Shown here piece after piece: positions 35,246 to 47,163 of a DNA stretch of 64,000 bases. A model generated the notes under the pieces. It was not told the origin of the DNA, ran no database searches, and saw only the letters and a program-made list of their open reading frames with translations. Where the stretch lies: positions 3,068,331 to 3,132,330 of the forward strand of contig OY754965.1 of the NCBI GenBank assembly GCA_963576475.1, read 5' to 3'. Source of the stretch: Molanna angustata (Eukaryota; Arthropoda; Insecta; Trichoptera; Molannidae). The number at the start of each line of letters is the position of its first letter. Positions within the stretch are counted from its first letter, which is position 1. The translations under genes were made by a program, and so were the position numbers.

Positions 35246-36377
35246 AAGCATCGTTGATTATTTTATAGTCTAGCGCTCTACAATTAACTACTGTAACACC
35301 GATATTTCATAAATCTCTAAATATATGTAGGTATGTCATTGTGAAAACAGCCTACGAAAGAAAATAAACGGCTATAAGTTAAAATATCAAATGAAGAAAA
35401 TGCTGACTCCTAAAACGAACGAACCCGAGAAGTTTGCACCAGAAATTTATTTCGCAGCATTAAGCCACGAAGGCTATCAAGTATTAGCAATACAATGTAA
35501 CATATTATTGTGATGTCATGATCTAAGGTTAGAATCTATTTACCAGGCATCGGCTGTAGAGAGCTTGACATTTACAAGAAAATGACTCAGCAATTTAACT
35601 ATTCAACAACAGAAATGATTGCTATGTTTTCATATTCAGTTGATAAATAATATGTATAGGTAGGTATACATTACAATGATATATTCCATAAGCTCTGCCA
35701 TTGCATTTAATTCAGGACGAAAAAAAATGGACAGTAATAGCTTTGGCTTTTAATAATCGAGAATCTAGATTATCACTGGTAAAAGTATCAATAATTAGGT
35801 ATATTTTAGAATTGAACAAATTGTCAAATCCATTAAGTATAGTAGGTATTAACTTGGCACGGTTCTTCTTTAATTAGTAGAGCTTCAATATCAACAAAGG
35901 TATTCATTTAGGTTCAATTGATCTAGACGACGAAAAAAAATAGATTTGTGAGATTTACAAGATTCTGAGACTTTTGGGAATGAGTAGGTATACGAGGTTG
36001 ATTAGTACTATTTAATTCAACATTCTAGAAGATTAATTTACTTTTGTGGATGCTTGGAATTGATAAAGAAAACTTCCAACAAAACAATTTCGTAGTATTC
36101 TAATATATTTGCGAGTAAAACCGGCATTAAAGGCATCACAAGGCAACCATTGAGTAGGTACCTAAATACAATTATTATGATAGGTATAGAAACAAAATTC
36201 CTTAGCAGATACAATTGAATGTATTAAGCAGTATGTCGAAGGTCAATTTAGAGCGAAAGCCCTTGCGAATAAATACGACATGAATCATCATTACTGTTAA
36301 AAGACTTTTATGCTGTTCTTATTAACACTATACTAAACAATAGATTAACACTATACTAAAAAAAATATATGTAATGG

Positions 36378-36409
36378 CACTCCGACACAGGCATTGGCCT
36401 AGTGGAGTG
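36378..36409 (+). other. Covarying stem-loop, copy 3
   Basis: The outer stem CACTCC pairs with GGAGTG; the inner AGGC/GCCT closes an ATTG loop, with ACACAGGC and GCCTAGT shared with the other loci. Downstream to about 36600 the sequence is A-rich and ends (AAAT)n-like, as at the end of a retroposed element. Confidence 0.55.
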
Positions 36410-36988
36410 TCTTATCCAGAAATCATTTTACAAAACATTAACACTATAAATGAGTAAGTGAATAGAAAAAAAAAACAAACATTAATTTTAAGTTAATTAT
36501 AGTACAATGTATTATATTTACTACCCTATCGTGATATATTGTACATACCTACATAATATATTATTATATTTGTAAAAAAAGGATTTATAATAAATAAATA
36601 AATATTTCTTACCTATTGATTAACACGAGTATTCGAGACATTTGTTCCAAAAATGTGTAATAGAAGAATTTGATATGATACACCTTGGTGTTTTTCAAAA
36701 ACTGTATTTATTTAAAATAAATAAATACTAGAGCCCATAAAATTTCATGGATATTAATACTTAGTAGAAGGGACAACAACAGAAAATTTTTGAGAATAAG
36801 TCTAATCGTGACACAAAGTATTTGATGATTTTCAGACTTTACGGCTAAAACTAATATTCTAGTCCTTTTCGATGTTTTGGGAACTATGTCTCAAAACATC
36901 GAAATGTTAGGACAGGGTAGACATGTCGATAATGTTGAATAAATATGTAGACACGTAGGTAGGTACTTATAGTATATAGAACACTCAC

Positions 36989-37627
36989 CGTTGTTGATGG
37001 AAGCTGCAATTGTAGTCGTTATGGGCTGATGTGAAATATCTACAGTTTTGGTTGAGGGTGAGGACTGTTCCGTTTTTATGGGTATCATCCCTCCCTCGGG
37101 GGCCTCTCTCTTGACCGTCACTTGCAGCTGTCCCGCCCAGGGGTTCGTCCTGCTGCACCCTCCATTCTGCATCGACATCATCCCTTCCACCTTCTTCCCA
37201 ATAATGCTGCAGGACTTCTTCTCCGTCTTGATCGTCACCCCTTGCATGCCGTCCCACCTCTCCTCGCAACAGTGCTTCACCTCTTCCGACTTCTTGCTTG
37301 CCTGGTAGGAAGTGTGTTGTTGCTGATCCACCAGGATAGACGCGTGGGGTTGGTAAAACTCCAATTGGAGGGGCGAGTACCCCGCCTGGACTTGGACCTG
37401 TGGTGGGGTGGAAGTGTGTTTGATCTCCTCTGACTTTTTGGTCGCCTGATACGAGGAGTGGTGTTGCTGGTCTAACAAGATGGTGGCGTGAGGCTGGTAC
37501 AGTTCTAACTGCAGAGGAGAGTACCCCGCCTGCACCTGCACTTGAGGAGGAGTGGAAGTGTGCTGGTTGGTGCTCAGTGCCCCCACACTGAAGTTGCCCC
37601 CCGCCGTAGAGAACAGCGACTCCGACA
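36989..37627 (-). CDS. Exon 2, large exon with 48-residue tandem repeat and SUMO-type motifs
   Basis: Minus-strand acceptor TTGTTTTCAG lies above 37627 and donor AACG|GTGAGT below 36989. The exon is 639 bp with phase 1 at both ends; TG at its start completes GTG (Val) with the last G at 56109. After about 21 residues (SESLFSTAGGNFSVGALSTNQ) come two copies of a 48-residue unit with core STPPQVQVQAGYSPLQLE (37562-37419 and 37418-37275). A Cys-containing stretch (HCCEERWDG) follows, then lysine motifs IKTE (exon residues 132-135), VKRE (171-174) and IKTEQSSP (183-190), and a Ser/Thr-rich end. The last motif fits psi-K-x-E-x-x-S-P, the phosphorylation-dependent sumoylation consensus known from HSF1 and MEF2. 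This points to a nuclear regulator; the family is not recognised. The open frame continuing past 36989 is intron read-through. Confidence 0.88.
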
Positions 37628-38769
37628 CTGAAAACAATGAAAAATATTTCCTTTAGAACACGTGATGTACCTACTAATTATCTCAACACAGCCATCCTTA
37701 AACGTCATATATGTAAACATATCGAAGTATTTTACACCATCCACAAATGAAATTGATTGCCAACATACAATGCAAAAAATAAAACCAACATACAATGTAT
37801 GATAAAATGTGTACCTACCTATGTATTAAATTTTATATAAACCAATGATAAAATTATATGACATGAAGTTTGCATTTTGTGATAAAAGATAAAATAAATA
37901 AGGTAGGTATACTGTATTTGTTTTATATGGTCGGCCCACACTATTTTAATTTATATTATCAGTTATCGTGTGTTTCATAATACAACGTTAATTAAAAAAT
38001 GTCAACATCATTTAAACAAGTAATGCATCATAGTCATGTATGAATGTGAAAGCATTAACAATATTCTATGGTAAGTTTGACAAAATGTCTAAGTCTGAAA
38101 TATGGATTCTTCAGCCTATTGCCGTGCTGAACATAGACCGATTTCTTTCCTCGCTAGATGATGTTGAGCTACATGCATGCATGTTTTGCTCTAGCGTATC
38201 TCAATACCGTCTCTCCAGCGAAACAGAGGTGCCTTCCGGGGTTTCTCATATTAGTCCTAGGATACTAACCCACAAGACGTTTGGTGCATTTATTGTCCGA
38301 GTTGTGGGCAAATGGTTCGTCCCATACATGGCTCTCTGGGCGCGACTTTCAACTATCAAAATAATCTTAAATAAAAAACATATACTTGACTAGGGTTTTT
38401 TAAAAATCAAATACACTGATTCTAGTCCCACATATGTATTTTCCTTTATGCAGGACAATCACTTTGGATGATTAGGGCCAGAACTAATTTGAATAAATCC
38501 CTAAGACGAAGTTCTACAATGTCAATTTAGTTAACAAGACAAGAGGATTTCACAGACTCCACCCCATTGGACAGTCCAGTTCATCCCCGAGAAGGCTGCT
38601 CTTCGGACAACACAAGGATACTTACTACCTAGCATATTTCATACTACTGCCACTAAGAGTCCAACACCTGCCGAGGAGGTCCGTCAATATTGCCATATAA
38701 AAAAAAACATACTTGTTTGATTATTGGGCGCTTCTCTGAGTTTGTGCAATGTAATGTTGTGAACATGAA

Positions 38770-38890
38770 TGCTGTAAAGGGGTAGGGTAGGCAGATGAGG
38801 TCGGCAATGTAGAAGGGCGGTAGTCTCAGCTGTTCGTCCACCCGGGGGGCGGTGGGAGGTGGGTCCGATCGATACACGCACCCCATCACC
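38770..38890 (-). other. Isolated GC-rich patch, possible exon or repeat
   Basis: This roughly 120-bp GC-rich island stands out in AT-rich intron sequence. On the minus strand it is open and reads YRSDPPPTAPRVDEQLRLPP followed by FYIADLICLPYPF. I could not find a convincing acceptor and donor pair giving phase 1 at both ends, which membership of the large gene would require. It could be a fragment of a dispersed repeat, an unlinked exon, or a regulatory patch. Confidence 0.25.
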
Positions 38891-40199
38891 ATCACAAACT
38901 TGACGGCAACAGGGGAATGAATACTAGACATTCATAGACTACAGTTGAACAAACACCTACCTACTCACGGAATCTCATTTATACAGATTAGAATTAATGT
39001 TAAACTGATTATATGTGGATATGCTGTGTAGGATTTTTGGCTATTATTCTAGCTCGTAAATATAAATAAGTTACGACGAGTGGTTAAAAATGTACTTCGT
39101 AATATTCAAGGTAGGCTCAAAGACCGGAAATATTACAGAAACGCTATTGAGGTTCCATCACATTGGATTTAGCTCAGGTTAGGTAAGAAGGTTAGGTCAG
39201 GTCAGTTAATATTTTAATATAAGGTGAGATTCAGAGTAATACACCAAGAGAATCAGAATCCTTTTATAGACATTACAGAACATCACACTGTATCTGACGG
39301 AGTACGTACGCCGTATATTTATATTTTCAAAGAATTTATCCGAATCTTTTTCTATTTTTTTTCTCACCCAGGTTCTTTCATTTTTTCTCTTCTGATTTCT
39401 CTTTTTTGATAAAGCTCAAATCTGGAGTTGGAGGGTTGATTTTTCAACCTTCATTCTCTTTCCAACTCTGAATATATTTTACGTCAGACGTTAAGTCGTC
39501 TAAAGAAGCTCTTTATTAGGTTCTCAATATTATTTTTAACTGACATCATGTAAATTTTGTCAACATCTTCCTCTGGGTCACAATCATATCAAACACTCGA
39601 TCTATACACTTTTTATATTGTCAACATAATAACATGTCAATGTTTATTTTTAAACAAAATAAGAAAACGAAACATTTTACTTGCTGTCAACTCTACTACT
39701 CTATTATTGGTGGGTTCCATCTGACTCCTTTCCTAGAATCTGTCATCTTTTCCTCATAAAATGGCATTGCCCTTCCAATTCACTACTCCCAGCATCAGTT
39801 TTAAAACTTAAATTTGTATGTCTATGTTCTTCAGTCCAGATTCTAGATTATTGTTACAATTATTTATCGTTCAAAGTCATTGAGTTGATTACTAAATGAA
39901 TAAAACTCTCACTAAATACACCTCAATTACGATTAATTTCGACACATGGTTCATAATACCTACTGCGCATGGTAATTATTAACATAAAAAGTCATACCTA
40001 CATTATAAATAACAAAGGTCCTAAGGTAACCCCGGCGGGCAATCTTTGAAACAAAGAAAAATAGTTTTGTTTTATCTTGCCACCCTTTATTTATTGCGGT
40101 GATCATTTACTAGATTAATTGTCCGATAATAAAGCCATCATAATGTACATACAATGCGTTATTAATATAATTGATGATACATAAAAAACGCAGTGTTAA

Positions 40200-40330
40200 T
40201 GTTTGGGGTAGGCAGAGAAGAGTGAACGTACGTCATACATCGCATCGTTATCATCTAAATATTATCTAACCATACATTCTCTTCCCACCTTAATCATATA
40301 ACTTGGCCTTACCATATCTTTATTGGTCGA
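40200..40330 (-). repeat. LINE 3'-end fragment
   Basis: It contains the GGGGTAGGCAGAGAAGAGTG block and city-of-CATAC segments that match the 3' end of the 4820-5790 LINE in the same (minus) orientation. Non-coding remnant. Confidence 0.4.
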
Positions 40331-40439
40331 CCATTTTATTTATTTTTATTTTTAGAAACAATGTGTAAAAACAACAGGTAATTCAGCCCTTATAGTATAT
40401 AATAATTATATATTAATTAACACTATAATATTTGACAAC

Positions 40440-40960
40440 ATTCCTCCTGTATCTAAATGGGGAAGTCTGAGAATAGATCCACGTATGATGCCGTTGTCGA
40501 GACTCTGTTGTAGGTATATATTAGAAGAGATTATTTTATGTCAGCCGTTTATACTTCGATCTTTCACGTTACGCTACGCTATTTTTCTTCTGGGTCACAA
40601 TTTATTCTAATATTGGTTTACACCGAGCACTCAATCTCTATTGCTCGATGATATATTGTTTATTATTTTTTGCATCGCTCTTCATCCGTAAAGAGTATTC
40701 TCACAGCCATATTAGTTTAGTTGTCTAAATATGAAAGTTAAAGTTATTATTGTTCTTCTTCTGCTTGTTCTAGTACTGGGTACTGTTTATTCTCGGATTC
40801 ACTCCTGGGACGCGAATGTCCAGCTGTCCTTCCATCTCTTTGGAAGTCGTCCAGGGGGTGTGCTGGTTGACGGTATCTCGTCTGCCGCTATTTTCACCAC
40901 TCTCACTGAATCCGCTCTTTCGATGTGATCTCTCCAGTAACGTCTTATTATTGTTAATTT
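40440..40960 (-). pseudogene. LINE C-terminal fragment (PGRLPKRWKDSWT tail)
   Basis: The minus strand reads RYWRDHIERADSVRVVKIAA, then PPGRLPKRWKDSWTFASQE and a stop (about 40945-40790). The same tail motif appears in the 54.7-kb fragment and in the array at 56905-57760, so all three belong to one LINE family. The plus-strand frame here that begins with a Leu-rich stretch is its antisense shadow. Confidence 0.6.
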
Positions 40961-42114
40961 ATTTATTTTAATTCAATTTTGTGTAAAATGTTAGATTTTA
41001 ATGTCGTTAATTTTGATGAATTTGTTGAATGAATTTGTTGATAAACAGGTTCACCTCCCTGAAGTTGTTGTTCAACAATGTTCTCATATTTGTTGGTATT
41101 GGAACTCCAACATATGTAGTGAGGTCGGTATAAAAGGTCAGATATCTGTCATTTATGGGACATTCAAGAACTAAATAATCCAGTTGTCATCACTTATCCC
41201 TATTTTTTAATATGATTCCTGGTACAACAATGTTCCATGCGAATACGACACAACGCTAACAATTTAATTGTTTTATAAGCACTAATTCAAATTTTATATT
41301 CCCTACTAAAATATACTTTAGGAATTCCATATGGTTGTATGTATGATTGTTGGTGACTTGAAAATATATTTTTATTTTATTATTTATCGGAAAACTTACA
41401 TGTACTATGTCAAACAGTGCCGACTCCCCCAAGGGGGCTCTCGGACTGAGCCCTCCCAAAAATTTTGTTCGATAGATTCCAAAAATATGTGCTAAATTAA
41501 TTCTGGAAATTCATTATTTTTTTTTAATAATAAATGTGTTTTCACCTTACGGTTGTAATAGATACTGCAATAGTTCGTTTCATACAGCGAGATTCTATGA
41601 AAAATTTTGATCCGCGGGCACAATGTACTTGCGCCCGAAGAACTGTATGTACCTAAACTCATAGAATTGATTCTAATGCCGCAGTACAATATGATGCGAA
41701 ATGTATGGAGCACTCGGGCACGTTCCTGTGTATGTTCATGAATTTACTGGAATATATCTCTTTTCTATGTTTACCAATTGTAGATGAATTAGTGTGTTTA
41801 TGAACACAACTAATATTAACGTCTGCGCACTTCGCAATAAGCGGTCAGCTGGAAGGATAGCCTAGTTTGTACACTAGTTTTTGTTTTTGACACATCATGT
41901 ACAGACAGTTTATCTAGTATTCATACCAATTTAGTTATTTTATTTGATGATAAACACTGATCATGCATATGTATGACAATAATATTTTTTCACCTCTGTC
42001 GAAATTTCACAAGTGTACTGAATATTTTCTCCTATTAAATACACATTTCCTTTCAAGAAAAAAAAAATGAGCCCCTCTAATATTTTAGGTCGTCAGCCGC
42101 CACTGATGTCAAAT

Positions 42115-42170
42115 ATTAATTCAACACGCACCCAATAACAAGTTGTCACATTCTGGAGACTGGACAGGTT
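42115..42170 (-). repeat. SINE B body fragment
   Basis: A short piece with AACACGCACCCAATAACAAG and a CACATTCTGGAGAC block, as in the full copy just downstream. Confidence 0.55.
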
Positions 42171-42349
42171 CCAGCTTTGCTATACATATAAATATATCGA
42201 GTCTAACGCGTGTCGAATCCTTTTGTTTGTATAATAATAATTGAAAGTCACTAAAGTCAGGTTGGGGCCTCTCGTAATTAAGTGACAGTGCTAAGTGTTG
42301 CATTCACAGTCTTGTTAAGAGAGCCGATGTATTTATGAGATTTTATCAA

Positions 42350-42590
42350 TTTTTTATTTTTTTATTTATCACTTCTCGGGCAACTAACAGGTGGGTACTA
42401 TGTCAAATATTAATTCAAATTTAAACCCAATAACAAAATTGCCACATTCTTGAGACTCGCGATATTACAGATACATCTTCAGACAGATCCAGACTGAAAA
42501 GACAATTAAAAACCGTGTCTCTGCCGGGAATCGAACCCGGGACCTTTGGATCAGCAGTCAGATACCTAACCAACTGAGCCACGAAGGCCG
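42350..42590 (-). mobile_element. SINE B, tRNA-headed SINE, full copy
   Basis: On the minus strand the head reads CGTGGCTCAGTTGGTTAGGT (A-box TGGCTCAGTTGG), an anticodon arm with loop CTGCTGA (GCT, Ser-like), then GGTCCCGGGTTCGATTCCCG (B-box GGTTCGATTCC). A body of about 170 bp follows, containing CAGTCTGGATCTGTCTGAAG and GTTAGTTGCCCGAGAAGTGA, ending in an A/T-rich tail. It is a SINE rather than a tRNA gene because of the body and the many copies. Confidence 0.8.
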
Positions 42591-42952
42591 ACAGTATTTT
42601 GATTTAAAGACTAGATTCCTGTCCATTGCAGATATTTTGAACCCACATTATATAGTGTGATAGCCATTCTATATGCATAATGTAAAATCGAATCGATCTG
42701 AAATGCAGTCACTACCCTTCTCATTTCGTTGTTATTGACTGCATCAATTAATTATTCTATTTAGATACAATTCCAGGCATGCGGTATTATTTCAATCATT
42801 ATTTTCCTCTGAGATTTGAGATTGACTATGTAGATAGGTACCTATATTTTATAACTGGATTAATTGAGATTTATCCGTAATCAGTTATCGAAATTTTGTT
42901 TTTGTAATAGATCACGATTCAGCTACTGATAGAATATTATTTTTGTAATACT

Positions 42953-43200
42953 AGTTGCATGTAACACATGAGATCTAACTGTCGATCGCGATAGTAGGTA
43001 TCTATGTATAGTTGAAGAATACGTACCAAACTATAAACCCTTAAATCCAAATTATTGAATATATTTAGATATTTTGTTTTCTATACAAAATATTTAGGTA
43101 TGGTTAGATAGGATAGTGTGGATGGAGGTCAGTCCTTTTTTCCTACCTCGAATATGTAAACAGCTCGATGGTACCTATATATGCTTATGTATGTATGGAT
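42953..43200 (+). repeat. Solo arm of the foldback family
   Basis: It starts ACTAGTTGCATGTAACACAT and follows the order of the 30398 arm for about 250 bp (AACTGTCGATCGCGATAGTA, AAACTATAAACCCTTAAAT, TTTTGTTTTCTATACAAAAT, TTTTTTCCTACCTCGAATAT), then stops. Confidence 0.7.
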
Positions 43201-43207
43201 ATAATTA

Positions 43208-44539
43208 GGCCCAAATTATAGAATAATTCTCAAGACCGTTCTCCAAATATGTCATCTCAAGACCATCTTGAGATTATGCTCGAAAATCGGCATTAAAAGT
43301 AAAATACATGCGCCGTTTTATTCGAGAAAGTATACTCGAACAAAATGTGGATGCAGCAATATAAACAAGTACTTTTTCACATGAATGGCAATAATTTAAG
43401 CGCTGTCTGTTATGTTGGTTATACTTAGCTCTGATTTAGAAAAACAATTTATATTTAGATATTTTGACATTTCGTTGTCTTTCGATTCTTTCTTTGGAAG
43501 TGTACCTATAGAAATTTATGCAACATAATATCATCACTGGAGCCTCCAAATTTTCTCACATCTCTCACCATCTTCGCAATCTGCATTGGCTTAAAGTCCC
43601 CGAAAGAATTGAATATAAGCTCTGTCTCATAATCTTTAAAGCACTTCGTGGTATGGCTCCTACTTACCTCTCCGAACTGTGCATTCCGCTTTCAATAAAT
43701 GACAGACAATCATCACTTCGTTCTGCCTCTTCATCCATGGTTGGGAAATTAGTTGAAATAAACAGGGTGCACACAACTAATTTCGGTGATCGTGCATTTG
43801 CTGTGGCAGGACCAAATGCATGGAATAAGCTCCCACACACCCTCAGACAAACCGAAAATATATCTTCGTTCAGAAAAAAACTCAAAACGCACCTTTTTGG
43901 CAAATCTTACCAGAGCCGAAATGATACAACGTTATCATTTTTTCAGCGCCCTTGAGGTGAGATATTCACAAAAACGGCGCTATATAAATTATCCAAAATT
44001 ATTATTATTATTTATTATACCTAATCGAAGAAATTTCGAACATTTTATTCAGAAGAGGAAAAGAAATACTTATTCATTTATTAATTTGTCATATAACATA
44101 TTATGAGAATGTGTGTACATATTATACATTTCAAAATATGATACAATATGATGATCTGCTAGATGTGACGGAAATGTTATGAAATCTTACAAAATTTCAT
44201 TCGTATGTAAAATACATTTGGAAGGTTTTAAATAGGATGCTTGATCCATTTTAGTACTGCTCTCAATATAAACGTCAAAATAGTAATTATTAATGCGAAT
44301 TTTGTCCGTGTCTATATGCGTCTCTTTTTTTAAATAGGTATAGCACTGTCTCCTTCCCTCTCTTTGAGACCGTGCTCAAGACCAAGACAGGGGATAGCAA
44401 TCTCAACTCTTCTATACCTACATTTCGAGACCCGTCTTGAGATTAAGCTCAGTGACTTATACATCTTTAATACCATTTTGGTTAAGAATTTGTGCTCAAG
44501 ATCAGTCTCAAGCTGAAGAAAGAATCCGTAATTTGGGCC
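43208..44539. mobile_element. TIR element of about 1.33 kb containing a LINE end
   Basis: The termini GGCCCAAATTATAGAATAAT and, inverted at the right, GGCCCAAATTACGGATTCTT are flanked by TA on each side. Both flanks carry CTCAAGACC-type inverted segments. The CR1-like fragment 43518-44030 sits inside, either as cargo or as a later insertion. No transposase is seen. Confidence 0.5.
43518..44030 (+). pseudogene. CR1-like LINE ORF2 C-terminus with 3' UTR
   Basis: The 145-codon open frame 43518-43955 has the classic tail of CR1/L2-type non-LTR elements: HISHHLRNLHWLKVPERIEY, IFKALRGMAPTYLSELCI, FGDRAFAVAGPNAWNKLP, and FRKKLKTHLF. It is truncated at the 5' end; no RT or endonuclease part precedes it. 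After the stop, ACGGCGCTATATAAATTATC and an (ATT)n tail end the element near 44030. The intact frame suggests a relatively recent copy. The domain is thought to act in RNA or DNA binding of the ORF2 protein; here it is only a remnant. Confidence 0.85.
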
Positions 44540-44554
44540 TATTTGGGCTTACGA

Positions 44555-44690
44555 CCGGTCATCGGCTGGTTTACGTGATCACTTTATGAGCTTGCGCAAT
44601 GACAGGTTGTAAGCTCTGTATGTGTCTTGATTTCCCGGTTCTCCTATAGGTAATATTCCTACATCGTCTCTATTGAGATTTTAAAAATCG
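44555..44690 (+). repeat. Dispersed repeat C, rearranged copy
   Basis: It contains GGTCATCGGCTGGTTTACGT (inverted head), then GCGCAATGACAGGTTGTAAG and GATTTCCCGGTTCTCCTATA, as in copies at 23110, 50020 and 60395. Confidence 0.5.
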
Positions 44691-45332
44691 TTATAAAATA
44701 CCTACGAATCATTTTTGGTTAAACTTGTATTTTTATAGTCCACTGTTTAGTGGCTCACAACGATAATTGGAACAAGGTGGGTAAATGGGTAGGTAGGTAG
44801 GTAGGTACCTACATACATACAGCCGGTCATAATATTTAAATAATATATTATATTCCTGGTCATGCAATAGCTGTAGGTACCTACCTACCTACCTACTTAC
44901 AAACGCAATTTGGGGCACAACACAAATATTCACAAACTTTATTTCAACAAACAATCTTTTGGGAGAAAAAAAGGTGTTTTTATCTATGATAATATATACC
45001 TATATTATTTAATTTCATTTGGAAAAATCCAACAGCTCCATAATATTACTATAAAATATAGGTAGGTACATTATAGAAAAACCACTAAGTGGATTCCACG
45101 AAATTTAATATATGTAGTGCCATAGAAAAATAAATTTAAAAAAAACAAAAATAATATATAACAAACACGGTTATATAACAAAGAGATCAACTATTGTCAG
45201 CAAATTCTCAATTCATAACAACATACACGACAAAAATACTAACATATGACTCAATAAGTGGACCATGGGCTACACAATTATACTATATAACAGTTTACAA
45301 TGATTTAGTAATTAATATTATGTAACTAGTCT

Positions 45333-45367
45333 ACCACCTTTGAACAGGCCTAGCCTAGTGAGGTGGT
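45333..45367 (+). other. Covarying stem-loop, copy 4
   Basis: ACCACCT pairs with AGGTGGT (plus a T-G wobble); the inner AGGC/GCCT closes a CTA loop and the shared core ACAGGC/GCCTAGTG is intact. The sequence immediately after the stem (TCTAAACCAACCCAATTT) resembles the flank of the 62-bp units read on the minus strand. Confidence 0.55.
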
Positions 45368-45659
45368 CTAAACCAACCCAATTTATTTGTTATGTTACTT
45401 ATATAAAAAATGTAATTTCTGGTAAGTATAATATGTAATAAAAAAAATATATATAAAAATAAAAATTAAAAATATTAAAAACAATAGATACTTTACTAGT
45501 GTTTAAATTAAGTAAACAAAAAGTAAGGCGCATACCTCACTAAATTCTTTCCGCACTTTAGTTACACGCAAAATGTTGTAGTATTCAGAAGTATATTGTC
45601 CTATAGTCAAAATACCATACCAATTGTAGGTATATGATGAAAACAGGGAGTTACAATAG

Positions 45660-46470
45660 GTACTAATCACCAAAACTCTACACTGGCATTAGAATACGCT
45701 TTTAAAAGTCTAAATTGGGAGTCCAAGGGCATATGTATAGATGGCAGATATCTAAGCCACTTGCGGTTCGCTGATGACATAGTCATTATAAGTAACGACC
45801 CTAAAGAACTAACTGAAATGCTAAATGAGGCATCCAAAGCTGTTGGACTGAACATGAACATGACAAAAACAAAGGTGATGGGCACAGCAGGATCTCAGAT
45901 CACGGTGGATGGGATCTTGATTGAAAATGTCAAGAGTATGTGTATAAGTATACTTGGGACACACTATGAAAATTGGTCGAGAAAACTAAACGGCCGAAAT
46001 AAAGAGACGAATTGGACTAAGTTGGGCATCTTTTAGGAAATTAGCCCACATCTTCAAAATCCCCAAATTCCCATCAACCTGAAACGGAAGGTATATGAGA
46101 CCTGTGTACTGCCAGTAGCCACTTATGGCTTGGAGACTATGACAATGACTCAGAAAAGTGCTGAAAAACAAAGAGTCACCCAGAGAGCCATGGAAAGAGC
46201 TATGTTAGGATTAAGTCTGAGAGACAGGGAAAGAACAAAATTGGTTGATGTCGTCCACCGCGTTCTTACCCTGAAGTGGAGATGGGCGAGCCACGTGGCT
46301 AGATACCCCGAAGACAGATGACCAAGTATAGTGTTGGAATGGAGACCGAGAATGACAGTCAGAGGTGTTGGAAGATCGCCAATGAGATGGAGAGATGCCA
46401 TCAGCCGTCATGCTGGTGTCAATTGGTTGCTCAGAGCACAATATGGATTATATGAATTTTTTGATATTTT
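45660..46470 (+). pseudogene. RTE-like LINE reverse transcriptase, C-terminal half, broken
   Basis: An RT palm stretch LRFADDIVIISNDPKELTEM (F/YADD box, about 45760-45820) is preceded by ALEYAFKSLNWESKGICIDG in another frame. Downstream come VYETCVLPVATYGLETMTMT, a TQRAMERAMLGLSLRDRERT segment and the tail VLEWRPRMTVRGVGRSPMRW. This order is that of RTE/BovB-type ORF2. At least one frameshift (around 45960-46080) and a TGA at 46319-46321 break the frame. It is 5'-truncated. Confidence 0.8.
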
Positions 46471-47163
46471 TTTTTATTTTGAGTAAATCAAGTCATATTC
46501 GCTTGTGGCTATGCAGAGGGATTCTGTCGTTGCATGACTTTTACAAAAAACTATGATAAGTTCGTCTCTTTTACAGTCATTATTTGGTGTGAGAGATAAT
46601 TATAATGTGATTGCACTGGAGTAAAAGAGATAACACGGCTGCAGTGTGTGTGTCTATTATTGTATGATTTCTTTCTCACTTAATATATTCTGGCGTGTGT
46701 GCTCTTTCTTGGTGATATTGTAAGAATTCGTCAAAATGTACCATTTTTGTAGAGCGTTTTGCTCTCATATAGGTAACGTTTCTATGCCTACATAAAATGA
46801 CAATGGCAAGTATTTATATTTTCAATATTGACTGTATTATTGATGTTGTAAAACTCCATTTTATGTTTTTTCTGATCAAACAAATTGATTATAGTTCTAC
46901 ATAATGTATTTTCCTTATGACAAGACGACCGTTTCGGCCGACTACTTAGTTGATAAGGGCCCAATATCATTGTTGTCGATTTTAAAACCGGAATCACGTT
47001 TAAAAAGATCGAAAATATACCGGTATTTTTAGACAATTAATTTTTTAAATCATTTTTTTTCGGTGCAATATTATGAAATGTGCAAAACCTATACATATAA
47101 TACTTAACGAAAAACTAAACAAAATGACTTTTACAGTTTTGTTATTATAAAAAGTTCATTTAT

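Larger units (their letters stand above)
29690..36988 (-). other. Intron 2 of the large minus-strand gene (7.3 kb)
   Basis: A phase-1 intron that starts GTGAGT after 36989 and ends CCCCCAG before 29689. Most of it is the foldback element 30109-33176 and the 64-bp array 33776-34500. A LINE tail fragment (35060-35245) and a stem-loop with an A-rich tail (36378-36600) follow. Nothing gene-like is visible at 33180-33770 or 35250-36370. Confidence 0.68.

Noticed and set aside
38040..38393. 117-codon plus-strand frame as a gene
   Set aside because: No motif I recognise and no splice context. The stretch is somewhat less AT-rich, so a repeat-derived origin is possible, but nothing supports a function.
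40731..40928. 65-codon frame starting MKVKVIIVLLLLVLVLGTVYS, looking like a small secreted protein
   Set aside because: It is the antisense of a LINE C-terminal tail (PGRLPKRWKDSWT on the minus strand); the Leu-rich start comes from the reverse of a GAAGAAG tract.
42518..42590. tRNA-Ser-like gene on the minus strand
   Set aside because: Followed by the SINE B body and present in several copies.
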